A stretch of 64,000 nucleotides of DNA from Thioclava sediminum (GTDB lineage Bacteria > Pseudomonadota > Alphaproteobacteria > Rhodobacterales > Rhodobacteraceae). The notes below the pieces were generated by a model. That model did not search any database. It was not told where the DNA came from and was given only the letters and a program-made list of their open reading frames with translations. Both the position numbers and the translations under genes were made by a program. Position 1 is the stretch's first letter. Each line of letters opens with the position of its first letter. The stretch lies in assembly GCF_002020355.1 (NCBI RefSeq), contig NZ_MPZV01000001.1, positions 806,001 through 870,000 on the forward strand. Direction: 5' to 3'. Positions 52,045 to 60,736 of this stretch are shown here, piece after piece.

Positions 52045-54495
52045 TTACTTGCGCGGCTTGGCCCGCAAGGTCGGATCGGCCTCGCGCGGGTCTTCGGGCC
52101 ACGGGTGCTTGGGGTAGCGCCCGCGCATATCCTTGCGCACATCGGCGTAGGAGCCTTCCCAGAAACCCGGCAGGTCCATCGTCACCTGAATGGGTTTGTG
52201 GCCGGGCGACAGAAGCGTGATCCTGAGCGGCAGGCGTTTCGGGCCGACCGTGGGATGGGCGGTGACGCCGAACATCTCCTGCAGGCGGATCTCGATCCCC
52301 GGCGCCTCTCCCGCGTAGTCGATCGGCACGCGACGGCCCAGAGGGGTCTCGAAATGCGCAGGAGCCAAACGATCCACGAGCTGCATCTGCTCCCAGTCGA
52401 GGGCGGCGCGCAGCGGATCGGTGAGGTCCAGCTTGCGCAAATCAGCCTCGGTCCGGGCCTTGCCCAGATAGGGCAGAAGCCAGTTCTCCGCCCTCTCCAA
52501 CAGCCCCTCATCCGAGAAATCCGGCAGATCGGCCCCCTGCCCGCGCAGTAGCTCCACCCGCGCCTGAAGGCGGCGTGCGGCGGGCGTCATCGGCAGCCCG
52601 ATCTGGCGCAGCCCGGCCAATGCGCCGCGCGCCAACGCCTCGCGCGGAGCGTCTTTCCAGACGCGATCGTCCAGCACCAGCGCGCCGAACCGTTCGTGCT
52701 TGCGCGCAATCACCCGGCCCTCGCGCCTGGACCAGTCGCAGACATCGTGCCACGCGATTTGATCGGCGAAGAGGCGGCGAACCTCGGCCTCGGAGATCGC
52801 GATGCCTTGGCGCACTTTCGCCTCGCGCGGATCGCCGTCGAGATCGCTCACCACGATCAGGCGTTGTGCGCCCAGCGGATCGCCCTCGGCCACCACCGCG
52901 CCCTTGCCGCCTGACAGCACGTAGCGCGGCGCATCGCCCTTGCGGCGCAGACCGACGCGGTCGGGATAGGCGAGCGCGAGTTGTTCGGCGGGCGAATAGG
53001 TCTCGGGCGTCTCGGGGGCGAGGCGGGCCAGCCGCTTCGCCTCGGAGCGGATACGCTCGATCGTGCCGCGATGGGGCGTGTAGGGATGGTTCGCCTCGAA
53101 ACGCTTCGGGTCGCGGATGGCGCTGAGGCGCAGAGTCAGATCGGCGGGCGCGCCGCGCAGGGGATCGCGCTCGGCCAATAGGGCAGCGAGAGGCGCGGCC
53201 TCGGGGCCAGCGGTCAACAGCATATGCCCGAGGCGCGGATGCAGCGGCAGTTTGGCGAGCCTGCGGCCGTGTTCGGTGATCAGCCCCGATTTAAGCGCGC
53301 CGAGCTCTTCCAGCAAAGCGCGCGCCTCCGCCATCGCGTGCGCGGGCGGCGGGGTCAGGAAAGCCAGATCGCCGCCATCGGTGCCCCAGACCGCGAGCTC
53401 CAGCGCGAGGCCGGTGAGGTCGGCCACCTCGATCTCGGGCGGGGCGAAGGCGGGCAGCGCGCCTTCCGCGCCCTTGGTCCAGAACCGGTAGCAGATGCCT
53501 TCCGCCACGCGGCCCGCGCGGCCCCGGCGCTGCTCGGCCTCGGCGCGGGAGACGGGCTCTGTCACCAATCGCGCCATGCCGGAGCTTGGATCGAAGCGCG
53601 CGCGGCGGGCCCGGCCGCCGTCGATGACGACGCGGATGTCTTCGATGGTCAGCGAGGTTTCCGCTATGGCGGTGGCCAGCACCAGCTTGCGGCCCGAGGG
53701 CGCGGGCGCGATGGCAGCGCGTTGGGCTGCGAATTCCATCGCGCCGAACAGCGGGCGGATCGCGATATCGGGTGGCAGGCGGCCCTTCAGCAGAGCTTCG
53801 ACGCGGCGAATCTCGCCCTCGCCCGGCAGAAAGGCCAGGAGACTACCGTCGGTGGCCTCGGCGGCCTCCGTGATAAGTCCAGCCATCGCGGCCTCGAACC
53901 GCATCGAACTGTCGACCGGCCGGTCCAGCCAGCGCGTCTCCACCGGATAGGCCCGTCCCTCGGACACCGCGATCGGCGCATCCTCTAGAAGCGCCGCCAC
54001 CGGCTCGGCATCGAGCGTGGCCGACATCACCACCAGCGCCAGATCGGGGCGCAGCGCGCCGCGCACCTCCCATGCCAGCGCCAGCCCCAGATCGGCATTG
54101 AGCGAGCGTTCGTGGAATTCGTCGAAGATCACGCAGCCGATGCCGGTCAGTTCCGGGTCGGATTGCAGCACGCGGGTCAGGATGCCTTCGGTCACCACCT
54201 CGATACGGGTGGCTTTCGAGACCTTCGCCTCGCCCCGGATGCGGTAGCCGACCGTCTCGCCGACCTTTTCGCCCAAAGTGTCCGCCATGCGCTCGGCGGC
54301 GGCGCGCGCGGCCAGACGGCGCGGCTCCAGCATGACGATCCGGCCCTCGATCTGGTCGAGCAGCGCGAGGGGCACGCGGGTCGTCTTGCCCGCGCCCGGC
54401 GGCGCCATCAGCACCGCGCGGCCATGCGCAGACAGCGCCGCCCGCAGATCGGGCAGCACCACGTCGATCGGAAGAGAGAGGCGGTCTGTATTCAC
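52045..54495 (-). CDS. hrpB: ATP-dependent helicase HrpB
   Basis: An 816-residue DEAH/RHA-type helicase. Motif I APPGAGKTT, motif II DEFHERS (the DExH variant DEFH), motif III VVMSATLD, motif VI QRRGRAGRVAEG, and a C-terminal HrpB domain with GVTAHPTVGPKRLPL and the family end FWEGSYADVRKDMRGRYPKH. I set the start at GTG 54495 because it has AAGGGG upstream and does not overlap the neighbouring gene; the alternative ATG 54531 would overlap DUF3108 and has no ribosome binding site. Substrate of HrpB is not established. Confidence 0.9.
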   Translation of the reverse strand: MNTDRLSLPIDVVLPDLRAALSAHGRAVLMAPPGAGKTTRVPLALLDQIEGRIVMLEPRRLAARAAAERMADTLGEKVGETVGYRIRGEAKVSKATRIEVVTEGILTRVLQSDPELTGIGCVIFDEFHERSLNADLGLALAWEVRGALRPDLALVVMSATLDAEPVAALLEDAPIAVSEGRAYPVETRWLDRPVDSSMRFEAAMAGLITEAAEATDGSLLAFLPGEGEIRRVEALLKGRLPPDIAIRPLFGAMEFAAQRAAIAPAPSGRKLVLATAIAETSLTIEDIRVVIDGGRARRARFDPSSGMARLVTEPVSRAEAEQRRGRAGRVAEGICYRFWTKGAEGALPAFAPPEIEVADLTGLALELAVWGTDGGDLAFLTPPPAHAMAEARALLEELGALKSGLITEHGRRLAKLPLHPRLGHMLLTAGPEAAPLAALLAERDPLRGAPADLTLRLSAIRDPKRFEANHPYTPHRGTIERIRSEAKRLARLAPETPETYSPAEQLALAYPDRVGLRRKGDAPRYVLSGGKGAVVAEGDPLGAQRLIVVSDLDGDPREAKVRQGIAISEAEVRRLFADQIAWHDVCDWSRREGRVIARKHERFGALVLDDRVWKDAPREALARGALAGLRQIGLPMTPAARRLQARVELLRGQGADLPDFSDEGLLERAENWLLPYLGKARTEADLRKLDLTDPLRAALDWEQMQLVDRLAPAHFETPLGRRVPIDYAGEAPGIEIRLQEMFGVTAHPTVGPKRLPLRITLLSPGHKPIQVTMDLPGFWEGSYADVRKDMRGRYPKHPWPEDPREADPTLRAKPRK

Positions 54496-54502
54496 CCGCC
54501 CC

Positions 54503-55255
54503 TTATTGCCGAGTGAGGCGGCCTTTTCCATAGAGCGTGTCGGTCTCGATCTTGTCGACCTGCAAACCGCCCTTCGGGCTCGGCTCGTAATAGAGGGTGA
54601 AGGCGAAGCGGCTCTTTTCCTTCATGTCTTTTTCCGAGAACCCTTCGAGCCTGCGATATTCCCCCGAACAGACGAGATCTTTGCCGTCCGGTTTCGGATC
54701 GAAGAGGCGCACCTGAGAGCGCCGCGCACCGTCATACATCTTCACGTCGAGCTTGCAGGCCTCGTCGCGCGGCACATCGCGCAGCACCGCATAGAGCGCG
54801 GTCAGCGGATCGACCGTGCCGCCCTGTTTCGCGGGATCGACATCGCGGGGCTTGGGCTTGCGCGGCGGCTGCTGGCTGACGGAAACGGGCGTGCCGTTGT
54901 TGTAGACGATCTGGTGCTTCGACTTGCGCCCCGGCGCGTCGTCCACCTCCGAATACTTGAGCGGGGTGAATTTCTGGCCGTCATGAAGCCCCGAGACGCT
55001 GGCCGAGAACTTGATCTTGCGCAGCAGCCCCACGAGGCCCGCCGTCTGCAGCACACCGTTCGCGCCATATGCCCCGTCGGTGATCTTGCCGTTGATCGCC
55101 AGCTCGCCCGCGCGGATGCCTTTGAGCACCACGTCGAAGACGATCTTGTCGCTTTGCTCGGCGCGTGCGGGCGCTGCGCCAAGGGGCGCGATCACCAGCG
55201 CCGCTGTCAGCGCAGCGGTCAAGGCGCGGGGCAAACGGTTCGAAAGAGATGTCAT
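54503..55255 (-). CDS. DUF3108 periplasmic protein
   Basis: A 250-residue protein with an N-terminal signal peptide (RALTAALTAALVIAPLGAAPARA) and a beta-rich body of the DUF3108 family (FDVVLKGIRAGELAINGKIT, LYAVLRDVP, VCSGEYRRLEGF). Relatives have a lipocalin-like barrel in the periplasm and unknown ligand. The start at 55255 (MTSLSNRLP) is preceded by GAGG; an ATG two codons earlier is the alternative. Eight bases separate its stop from the GTG start of hrpB. Confidence 0.8.
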   Translation of the reverse strand: MTSLSNRLPRALTAALTAALVIAPLGAAPARAEQSDKIVFDVVLKGIRAGELAINGKITDGAYGANGVLQTAGLVGLLRKIKFSASVSGLHDGQKFTPLKYSEVDDAPGRKSKHQIVYNNGTPVSVSQQPPRKPKPRDVDPAKQGGTVDPLTALYAVLRDVPRDEACKLDVKMYDGARRSQVRLFDPKPDGKDLVCSGEYRRLEGFSEKDMKEKSRFAFTLYYEPSPKGGLQVDKIETDTLYGKGRLTRQ

Positions 55256-55385
55256 TGGCATCCTCGTGTCAGGAATTTCCCATTGGGTCTGGACATAGGT
55301 CGCAGGGTGCAGGCAAGTAACCGATAAGTCTTCACGTCTGATGTCATTTTTGACACGAATACCCAAAATCAGCGAAAGCCTGCCG

Positions 55386-56372
55386 ATGACCAAACAAAGC
55401 CCCGCCGACCTCGCTCCGCGCATTCTGGCCTCCGATCGCCGCGCCTTGGCCCGCGCGATCACGCTGGTGGAATCGGGCCGGGCGGAGCATCGCGCGCAGG
55501 CGGTCGAACTCTTGGATACGTTGGCAGGCGAAGGGCGTCAGGCGCTGCGCATTGGGCTTTCGGGCACGCCGGGCGTGGGCAAATCCACCTTCATCGAAGC
55601 CTTCGGGATGATGCTGACCGCGAAGGGGCTGAAGGTCGCCGTGCTGGCGGTCGATCCCTCCTCGGCCCGCTCGGGCGGCTCGATCTTGGGCGACAAGACC
55701 CGGATGGAGCGCCTGTCGCGCGATCCCAATGCTTTCATCCGTCCCTCGCCTAGCCAAGCGCATCTCGGCGGCGTCGCTCGGCGTACCCGCGAGGCGGTGT
55801 CTCTGTGCGAGGCGGCGGGCTTCGACGTGGTGCTGATCGAGACCGTGGGCGTCGGCCAGTCCGAGACGCTCGTGGCCGAGATGGTGGATCTGTTCGTGCT
55901 GCTGATGGCCCCAGCTGGCGGCGACGAGTTGCAGGGCGTCAAGCGCGGCATCATGGAGATGGCCGACCTGATCTTGGTGAACAAGGCGGATGGCGATCTG
56001 AAACCGGCCGCGATGCGGACAGTCTCGGATTACGCGGGCGCGCTGCGGCTGCTGCGCAAGCGGCCTCAGGACCCCGAAGGGTTCCCCAAGGCGCTGCCGG
56101 TCTCGGCGATGGAAGCGAACGGGCTGGAGAAGGCTTGGGACGAGATGACCGCGCTGGCCGAGTGGCGGCGCGCGAACGGGCATTTCGATCAGCGCCGGGC
56201 TGAGCAGGCGCGGCACTGGTTCGAAGCAGAGGTCCGCGAAGGGCTTCTTGCAAGACTGCGTCAGGACCCGGAGATCCGGGCAAAGATGCGCGAGCTGGGC
56301 GATGCCGTGGCCAGCGGCGAGAGCGCGGCCTCTGCGGCCGCAGCCGAGATGCTGGAGCAGTTGGGCGGCTGA
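55386..56372 (+). CDS. meaB: methylmalonyl-CoA mutase-associated GTPase MeaB
   Basis: A 328-residue G3E-family GTPase that protects and reloads B12-dependent methylmalonyl-CoA mutase. P-loop GTPGVGKST near residue 66, switch regions with [22 protein letters not shown] and [11 protein letters not shown] ([14 protein letters not shown] block), NKAD guanine specificity, and a C-terminal dimerisation helix. It is consistent with an ethylmalonyl-CoA/methylmalonyl-CoA route, as also shown by mch and mcl2. The mutase gene is not adjacent. No clear ribosome binding site before ATG 55386. Confidence 0.92.
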   Translation: MTKQSPADLAPRILASDRRALARAITLVESGRAEHRAQAVELLDTLAGEGRQALRIGLSGTPGVGKSTFIEAFGMMLTAKGLKVAVLAVDPSSARSGGSILGDKTRMERLSRDPNAFIRPSPSQAHLGGVARRTREAVSLCEAAGFDVVLIETVGVGQSETLVAEMVDLFVLLMAPAGGDELQGVKRGIMEMADLILVNKADGDLKPAAMRTVSDYAGALRLLRKRPQDPEGFPKALPVSAMEANGLEKAWDEMTALAEWRRANGHFDQRRAEQARHWFEAEVREGLLARLRQDPEIRAKMRELGDAVASGESAASAAAAEMLEQLGG

Positions 56373-56389
56373 GCGCCGCCCTGCCCCGA

Positions 56390-56950
56390 TCACATATCGC
56401 TTTCTTTCTTGTCCATCGTGGGCTCGGTATGTTCCGGCTCCCCGTGGGTCATGTCTTCATGTGAAATCTGCGGATCGGCGACCGGCGCGGTCTCCTGCGA
56501 CGGTGCGGCAGGCTGATCGCGGTTGAGATCGACCGGGATGTCCACGACCATCAGACCCGTCTTCTCGAAGCGCAGGTTGAGCGTGACCATGTCGCCTTGA
56601 TGGAGCGGCTGGTTCAGCCCCATGAACATGACGTGATCGCCGCCACGCTGCAGGACATGTTCGCCCTTGGCGGGGATTTCGAAGCCCTCCTTGACCTCAA
56701 GCATCTGCATCTCGCCATTCGGGCCTTGCTTATGGGTGTGTAGCTCGACGCGCGCGGCGACGTTCGAGCTGACCGAGAGAAGGCGATCGTCGAGATCGGA
56801 GATGTTCTTGATCTCCATGAAGGCCGCCGCCGATTTCGACATCGGGGTGGAGACCCGGACGTAAGGGTCGAGGATCTGGATCGGTTCGGCGGCGAAGGCG
56901 GGGAGAGCTGCGGCGATCAGGGCCGCGCTCATCAGGTATTTGCGGATCAT
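56390..56950 (-). CDS. PCu(A)C-type copper chaperone with His/Met-rich tail
   Basis: A 186-residue periplasmic protein: signal peptide (MSAALIAAALPAFAA) and PCu(A)C domain with the copper motif as HTHKQGPNGEMQML and HVLQRGGDHVMFMGL. Family members deliver Cu(I) to cytochrome oxidase. The last 40 residues extend beyond the usual domain and contain HEDMTHGEPEHTEPTMDKKE, a candidate extra copper-binding tail. It is 39 bp behind a DUF2946-like gene, probably one operon. Confidence 0.9.
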   Translation of the reverse strand: MIRKYLMSAALIAAALPAFAAEPIQILDPYVRVSTPMSKSAAAFMEIKNISDLDDRLLSVSSNVAARVELHTHKQGPNGEMQMLEVKEGFEIPAKGEHVLQRGGDHVMFMGLNQPLHQGDMVTLNLRFEKTGLMVVDIPVDLNRDQPAAPSQETAPVADPQISHEDMTHGEPEHTEPTMDKKESDM

Positions 56951-56989
56951 TTGCGTCTCCTGTGGGTGTGTTCGTCTGAAAGCTTGGGA

Positions 56990-57343
56990 TCAGACGGGCA
57001 CGGGCGGTCCGCGGGCGCGCGGCACCACGACGGCCTGCGCCTGCGCGGTCTCGGGCTCGACCGTCTCGACGCTGCGCCCCTCGCCCTGGGGCGGTGTCGG
57101 CAGAGCCGGCGCGAGCGCGACGGCGGCCATCATCGTCAGCACCATGTCGGGGCAGATATGGGCGGGGCCGGTCGGGTTGCCCTCGGCATCGACGCTGACC
57201 GTGGTCACGCCGTAGCCGGTGCAGAGCACCACCTCGCCCGCGACGCGCGCCTGACCGCGTGCGACCGCCATCGTCATGCTGGTCATGGCCAGCATGAGCG
57301 CCGCGGCGATCCCGATTGGCAACTTGAAGCGCGTCCTCCACAT
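56990..57343 (-). CDS. DUF2946-like small exported protein
   Basis: A 117-residue protein with an N-terminal hydrophobic segment (LPIGIAAALMLAMTSMTMAVA) and two Cys with His (VVLCTGYGV and AHICPDMVL), the pattern of DUF2946-type proteins that often accompany copper-handling genes. The C-terminus is Pro/Val-rich. It precedes the copper chaperone gene. Start 57343 (MWRTRFK) has little ribosome binding support; assignment is tentative. Confidence 0.6.
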   Translation of the reverse strand: MWRTRFKLPIGIAAALMLAMTSMTMAVARGQARVAGEVVLCTGYGVTTVSVDAEGNPTGPAHICPDMVLTMMAAVALAPALPTPPQGEGRSVETVEPETAQAQAVVVPRARGPPVPV

Positions 57344-57404
57344 GGCGCTCACACTAGCGTGACGACGCAGGGAGGGAAATACGGCAGATAACGCCGCATA
57401 AGCA

Positions 57405-57432
57405 AAAACCCCGCGCCGAAGCGCGGGGTTTT
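57405..57432 (-). terminator. intrinsic terminator of rpmB (bidirectional)
   Basis: AAAACCCCGCGC-CGAA-GCGCGGGGTTTT, perfect 12-bp stem 24 bp after the rpmB stop, with A/T runs on both sides. Confidence 0.9.
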
Positions 57433-57455
57433 CGTAACCGTGCATCCGGAAAGGA

Positions 57456-57743
57456 TCAGGCGGCTGCCTGAGCTTTCGCGATCGCTTTCTTGATCTTCAG
57501 AGCATTCACCGACAGCTCTGCATCCTTCGCCTTGGCGAGGAACGCGTCGAGACCGCCGCGATGGTCAACCGAGCGCAGGCCGGCTGCGGAAACGCGCAGC
57601 TTGAAGCTCTGGCCCAGGGTGTCCGAGATCAGGGAGACATCGTTCAGGTTCGGCAGGAAGCGACGACGCGACTTGTTGTTCGCGTGGCTCACTTTGTTGC
57701 CCGTCGTGGGGCCCTTGCCGGTCAGTTCGCAAACGCGCGACAT
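57456..57743 (-). CDS. rpmB: 50S ribosomal protein L28
   Basis: A 95-residue ribosomal protein: [20 protein letters not shown], then [11 protein letters not shown] and [21 protein letters not shown]. It is a single-gene transcript with its own promoter at 57848-57876 and a terminator behind. Confidence 0.97.
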   Translation of the reverse strand: MSRVCELTGKGPTTGNKVSHANNKSRRRFLPNLNDVSLISDTLGQSFKLRVSAAGLRSVDHRGGLDAFLAKAKDAELSVNALKIKKAIAKAQAAA

Positions 57744-57847
57744 GGCATTCTTCCTTCGTTTCTTACCTGGCCGAAGTTACGCGAATCGCGCGCCCGGCCC
57801 CAACATGAGAAGGCGCCGCATGGCAGCGCCCGAAAATCTGTTGGCGC

Positions 57848-57876
57848 GGAATACGGGCAATGGCGTCTCGCGTCAA
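57848..57876 (-). promoter_or_regulatory. promoter of rpmB
   Basis: On the minus strand TTGACG (57876-57871), 17 bp, TATTCC (57853-57848); leader of about 100 nt to the rpmB start. Confidence 0.7.
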
Positions 57877-57925
57877 GTCGCCCAAGCCGTTTTTATGCCC
57901 CTCACGCATCGCTTAAGGGGCGGTT

Positions 57926-58582
57926 TTACCAGCCACGCTGGGCCAGGTGACGCAAACCCTGGGTCACATCGGTGCGCACGGCCAATCGAAGCGCCGGTTC
58001 GTCGCCCGCACGCAGAGCCGAGAGAATCATCCGGTGGTGCCGCGGCGGCTCGTTGCGCTGCAGCTTGGTGTAGACGGCGCGCATCGTCGGCCCCAGCTGC
58101 AGCCAGACGGTTTCGATCACCGCGAGCATCGCGGGCGCCTGCGCGCGCAGATAGAGCGTGCGGTGGAATTCGAGGTTCGTGCGGATGTAGCCGACCGCAT
58201 CCTGCTTCGCGACGGCCTCCGCATTGGCGACGTTGATCGCGCCGAGACGGTCGATCAGCGCGAGGTGCGCCCGCGGCAGGGCGCGGGCCGACAGCTCCGG
58301 CTCGATCAGTGCGCGCAGCGCCGCCAGTTCCTCGATCCGCTCGTTCGACAGTTCCGGCGTGGCGACGCGGCCCGAACTCGACAGCGTCAGCGCCCCTTCA
58401 GCGACCAGCCGCCGCAGCGCCTCGCGCGCGGGGGTCATGGAGACACCGTATTGCTTGCCCAAGCCCCGCAGCGTCAACGCGGTGCCCGGCAGCAACTCCC
58501 CCACCATGATCTGCTGACGCAAGGCGCGGTAGAGCCGATCATGCGCTGCGGTCTCGATGGGGCGTGTGGAAATCGTGGTCAT
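57926..58582 (-). CDS. GntR-family (FCD) transcriptional regulator, candidate TCA-operon regulator
   Basis: A 218-residue regulator. The N-terminal winged helix (LYRALRQQIMVGELLPGTAL, YGVSMTPAREALRRLVAEG) is followed by a VanR/FadR-type FCD effector domain with the likely metal/ligand His in NLEFHRTLY and in PPRHHRMILSALRAGD. FCD regulators bind palindromes as dimers and respond to carboxylic or sugar acids. A GTGATCAC palindrome lies directly before its start (58591-58600), and the same palindrome occurs in pairs upstream of sdhC and sucC, so it is the natural candidate to bind them. It is 31 bp downstream of a YgjP gene and may share its transcript. Confidence 0.88.
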   Translation of the reverse strand: MTTISTRPIETAAHDRLYRALRQQIMVGELLPGTALTLRGLGKQYGVSMTPAREALRRLVAEGALTLSSSGRVATPELSNERIEELAALRALIEPELSARALPRAHLALIDRLGAINVANAEAVAKQDAVGYIRTNLEFHRTLYLRAQAPAMLAVIETVWLQLGPTMRAVYTKLQRNEPPRHHRMILSALRAGDEPALRLAVRTDVTQGLRHLAQRGW

Positions 58583-58590
58583 GCGCTTTT

Positions 58591-58600
58591 TGTGATCACG
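58591..58600. promoter_or_regulatory. GTGATCAC operator in front of the GntR regulator
   Basis: TGTGATCACG, 9 bp upstream of the regulator start, i.e. within or next to the ribosome binding region, suited to autorepression. Single copy; no second site at 21 bp. Confidence 0.65.
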
Positions 58601-58613
58601 TTAGCGGCCGGGG

Positions 58614-59273
58614 TCAATCTCGAAACCGGATCGCATGCAGCGCGGACCCTTCACGCTTGAGCCAGGCGCGCTCTGTCTTGAAGCTCGGACGCAGGGCTTC
58701 GACGACGCGCCAGAAGGCGGGCGAGTGATTCATCTCCTCGAGATGCGCGACCTCATGGGCCGCGACGTAGTCGAGCACCTCCGGCGGCGCCATGATCAGG
58801 CGCCAGCTATAGGAGAGCGCCCCGGTGGAGCTGCACGAGCCCCAGCGCGAGCGCGTATCGCGAATCGTGATCTTGGCGAAGTCGCGCCCGATCTCGGAGG
58901 CATAGCGCGCGCTGGCCGCATGGAGCCGCATCCGGGCCGCGTGTTTGAAAAAGGTCTCGACCCGCACGCCCAGACGCGCTGGGTCTTCGGGCACCAAGAG
59001 CCGCGCGCCGTCGATCTTCGGGCTGCGCAATCGTGCGGGCTCCAATGTCAGCATCTGCCCCTCGAAGGGGATACCTTGCCCGAATCGTACCGCCTGCGCG
59101 GGCGGAATCGCACCGAGGGTCTTGCGCAGCCATTCGGTTTGCGAGCGCGCGAAGGCCAAAGCCTCGCGCTCGGACGCACCCCGCGGGATCGTGAGCGCCA
59201 CCCGGCCGTCCACCCGCGACACCCGCAACGAGAACCTGCGCGCACGCCCGGAGCGGCGCAGAACCAACTCCAC
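58614..59273 (-). CDS. YgjP-type M48 metallopeptidase-like protein
   Basis: A 219-residue protein of the YgjP/WLM-like zincin family with the HExxH motif in YVAAHEVAHLEEMNHSPAF, preceded by the ITIRDTRSRWGSCSSTGALS block typical of YgjP. Start codon is GTG at 59273 (MELVLRRSG). E. coli YgjP is poorly characterised. Cytosolic, no signal peptide. It lies upstream of the GntR regulator. Confidence 0.88.
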   Translation of the reverse strand: MELVLRRSGRARRFSLRVSRVDGRVALTIPRGASEREALAFARSQTEWLRKTLGAIPPAQAVRFGQGIPFEGQMLTLEPARLRSPKIDGARLLVPEDPARLGVRVETFFKHAARMRLHAASARYASEIGRDFAKITIRDTRSRWGSCSSTGALSYSWRLIMAPPEVLDYVAAHEVAHLEEMNHSPAFWRVVEALRPSFKTERAWLKREGSALHAIRFRD

Positions 59274-59452
59274 CTCAGGCAGTTCCGGAATGGGGGGCGT
59301 GCGGGACAGAAGTTTTCTCCGAAAGGTTCGACAGCATGAGGCGGCCCACGGATCGCAGCCCGGCCAGAAAAGGCACGAAAAGGCTTTGACACCCTGCCCG
59401 GCATGTGGCAGGTGGCTGCGACTCTGCTGGATTAAGTGCGCAGGAGAATTCC

Positions 59453-59779
59453 ATGCCGAAAGAGGAATGGGGCGTCAAGCGTCTGTGCCCGCATTGCGCG
59501 AGCCGGTTTTACGACCTGAATAACGACCCGATGACCTGCCCGGTCTGCAACAACACCTTTACCCTCGAGGCTCTGACCTCGGGCAGCGGTCGTACGCTTA
59601 CGACCGACAAGACGTCGTCTCAGAAAGACGATGACGTCAGTCTCGGAGATGACGATCTCGACACCGATGACGGTGACGTGGATCTCGACGACGATCTGCT
59701 CGACGACGACGACGATGACGACAATGTCTCGCTCGATGACATCGCGGATGTCAGCACCGAGGATAAGGAAGACAACTGA
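59453..59779 (+). CDS. TIGR02300 (FYDLN acid) family protein
   Basis: A 108-residue protein with an N-terminal zinc ribbon (RLCPHCASRFYDLNNDPMTC, CPVC) containing the FYDLN motif that names the family, then about 60 residues that are mostly Asp (runs such as DDDDDDD). Found across alphaproteobacteria as an essential-looking but unassigned protein. The start follows AGGAGAA. The acidic tail would be disordered and could bind basic proteins or RNA-binding machinery. Confidence 0.9.
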   Translation: MPKEEWGVKRLCPHCASRFYDLNNDPMTCPVCNNTFTLEALTSGSGRTLTTDKTSSQKDDDVSLGDDDLDTDDGDVDLDDDLLDDDDDDDNVSLDDIADVSTEDKEDN

Positions 59780-59960
59780 TCGGCTGGGCCGCTCGGGACC
59801 ATTGATCAAGGCGCGACGGGAAACCGTGGCGCCTTTTTCTTTGGTGCCGCGCCGGGCCCGGGCACGCAGCCTCGCGCACCGTTTCCGGGTGCGGATGAAG
59901 GCTGACGTTCGGGAAGGTAAGAGTGACGAAATTTTCGCGCGGTTCGGGGCGAAATTCCTC

Positions 59961-59989
59961 TTGCGCCGCCGCGGCGCTTTGCCTATACG
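59961..59989 (+). promoter_or_regulatory. promoter of tRNA-Ala(GGC)
   Basis: TTGCGC (59961-59966), 17 bp, TATACG (59984-59989), 38 bp before the tRNA. Confidence 0.55.
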
Positions 59990-60027
59990 CCTCCCCACAC
60001 AGCGGGGCTACCCGCTGGACCTCCGGT

Positions 60028-60103
<76 letters not shown>

Positions 60104-60123
60104 AACAAACTTCGATACGCCGA

Positions 60124-60149
60124 AAACCCCGCCCTTCGTGGCGGGGTTT
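60124..60149 (+). terminator. intrinsic terminator after tRNA-Ala(GGC)
   Basis: AAACCCCGCC-CTTCGT-GGCGGGGTTT, 20 bp behind the tRNA. Confidence 0.8.
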
Positions 60150-60513
60150 CGCGTTTCCGAGGGTTTTGTTTTCTGAAAGCAGCTGAGCATCACGGCGCTC
60201 CCGACAGACGCCTGAGAGAGCCTCGAGAGGACCTCCAAGCGTCTTGCCTTTGGACCCCGCCCGGGAGAGGGCGCAGAGCGTCGATCAGCGCCCATAGCCA
60301 CCCTTCAAACATCTCCGCGGCACCCCACACCCATGCGCGACCCGGAGCTCCTCTCGCAGCGCAGCGAGAGCTTGTCGGACGAGGCAACTCTAAGAACGAC
60401 CGAGGGCCCACGGCGCAACATGCACGACCGACAGAGCGCGCAGACCGCAGCAGACAACGGCGCGAACGACAGGCATGGCCTGCAAGGCATTGGTTTTCAG
60501 CAGGAGGGGGAAA
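60150..60513. other. 364-bp gap between two tRNA genes, no gene seen
   Basis: Short open frames occur on both strands but lack ribosome binding sites and family resemblance. A hairpin (CTCTCGC / GCGAGAG) lies near 60353-60371. It could hold a small RNA or be a remnant of an insertion between tRNA genes; nothing more can be supported. Confidence 0.5.
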
Positions 60514-60590
60514 TGGCGGACCCGGGACGATTCGAACGCCCGACCCCTTGATTCGTAGTCAAGTGCTCTATCCAGCTGAGCTACGGGTCC
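60514..60590 (-). tRNA. tRNA-Arg (ACG)
   Basis: A 77-nt cloverleaf on the minus strand; acceptor GGACCCG/CGGGTCC, anticodon stem CTTGA/TCAAG with loop CTACGAA (anticodon ACG, read as ICG after editing), CCA encoded. Confidence 0.97.
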
Positions 60591-60736
60591 GCTTATGTGG
60601 GGCGATGTAACGGCCACGTCGGAGCGATGCAAGAGCAAATTCGAGGCAATTTTGGAAAACCGTCAAAATTCTTGGATGCCCTCGCGGAAGCCCTGAAGAT
60701 CGGCACGCACCTCCCGGAACGTAACCCCGCGCAGGC

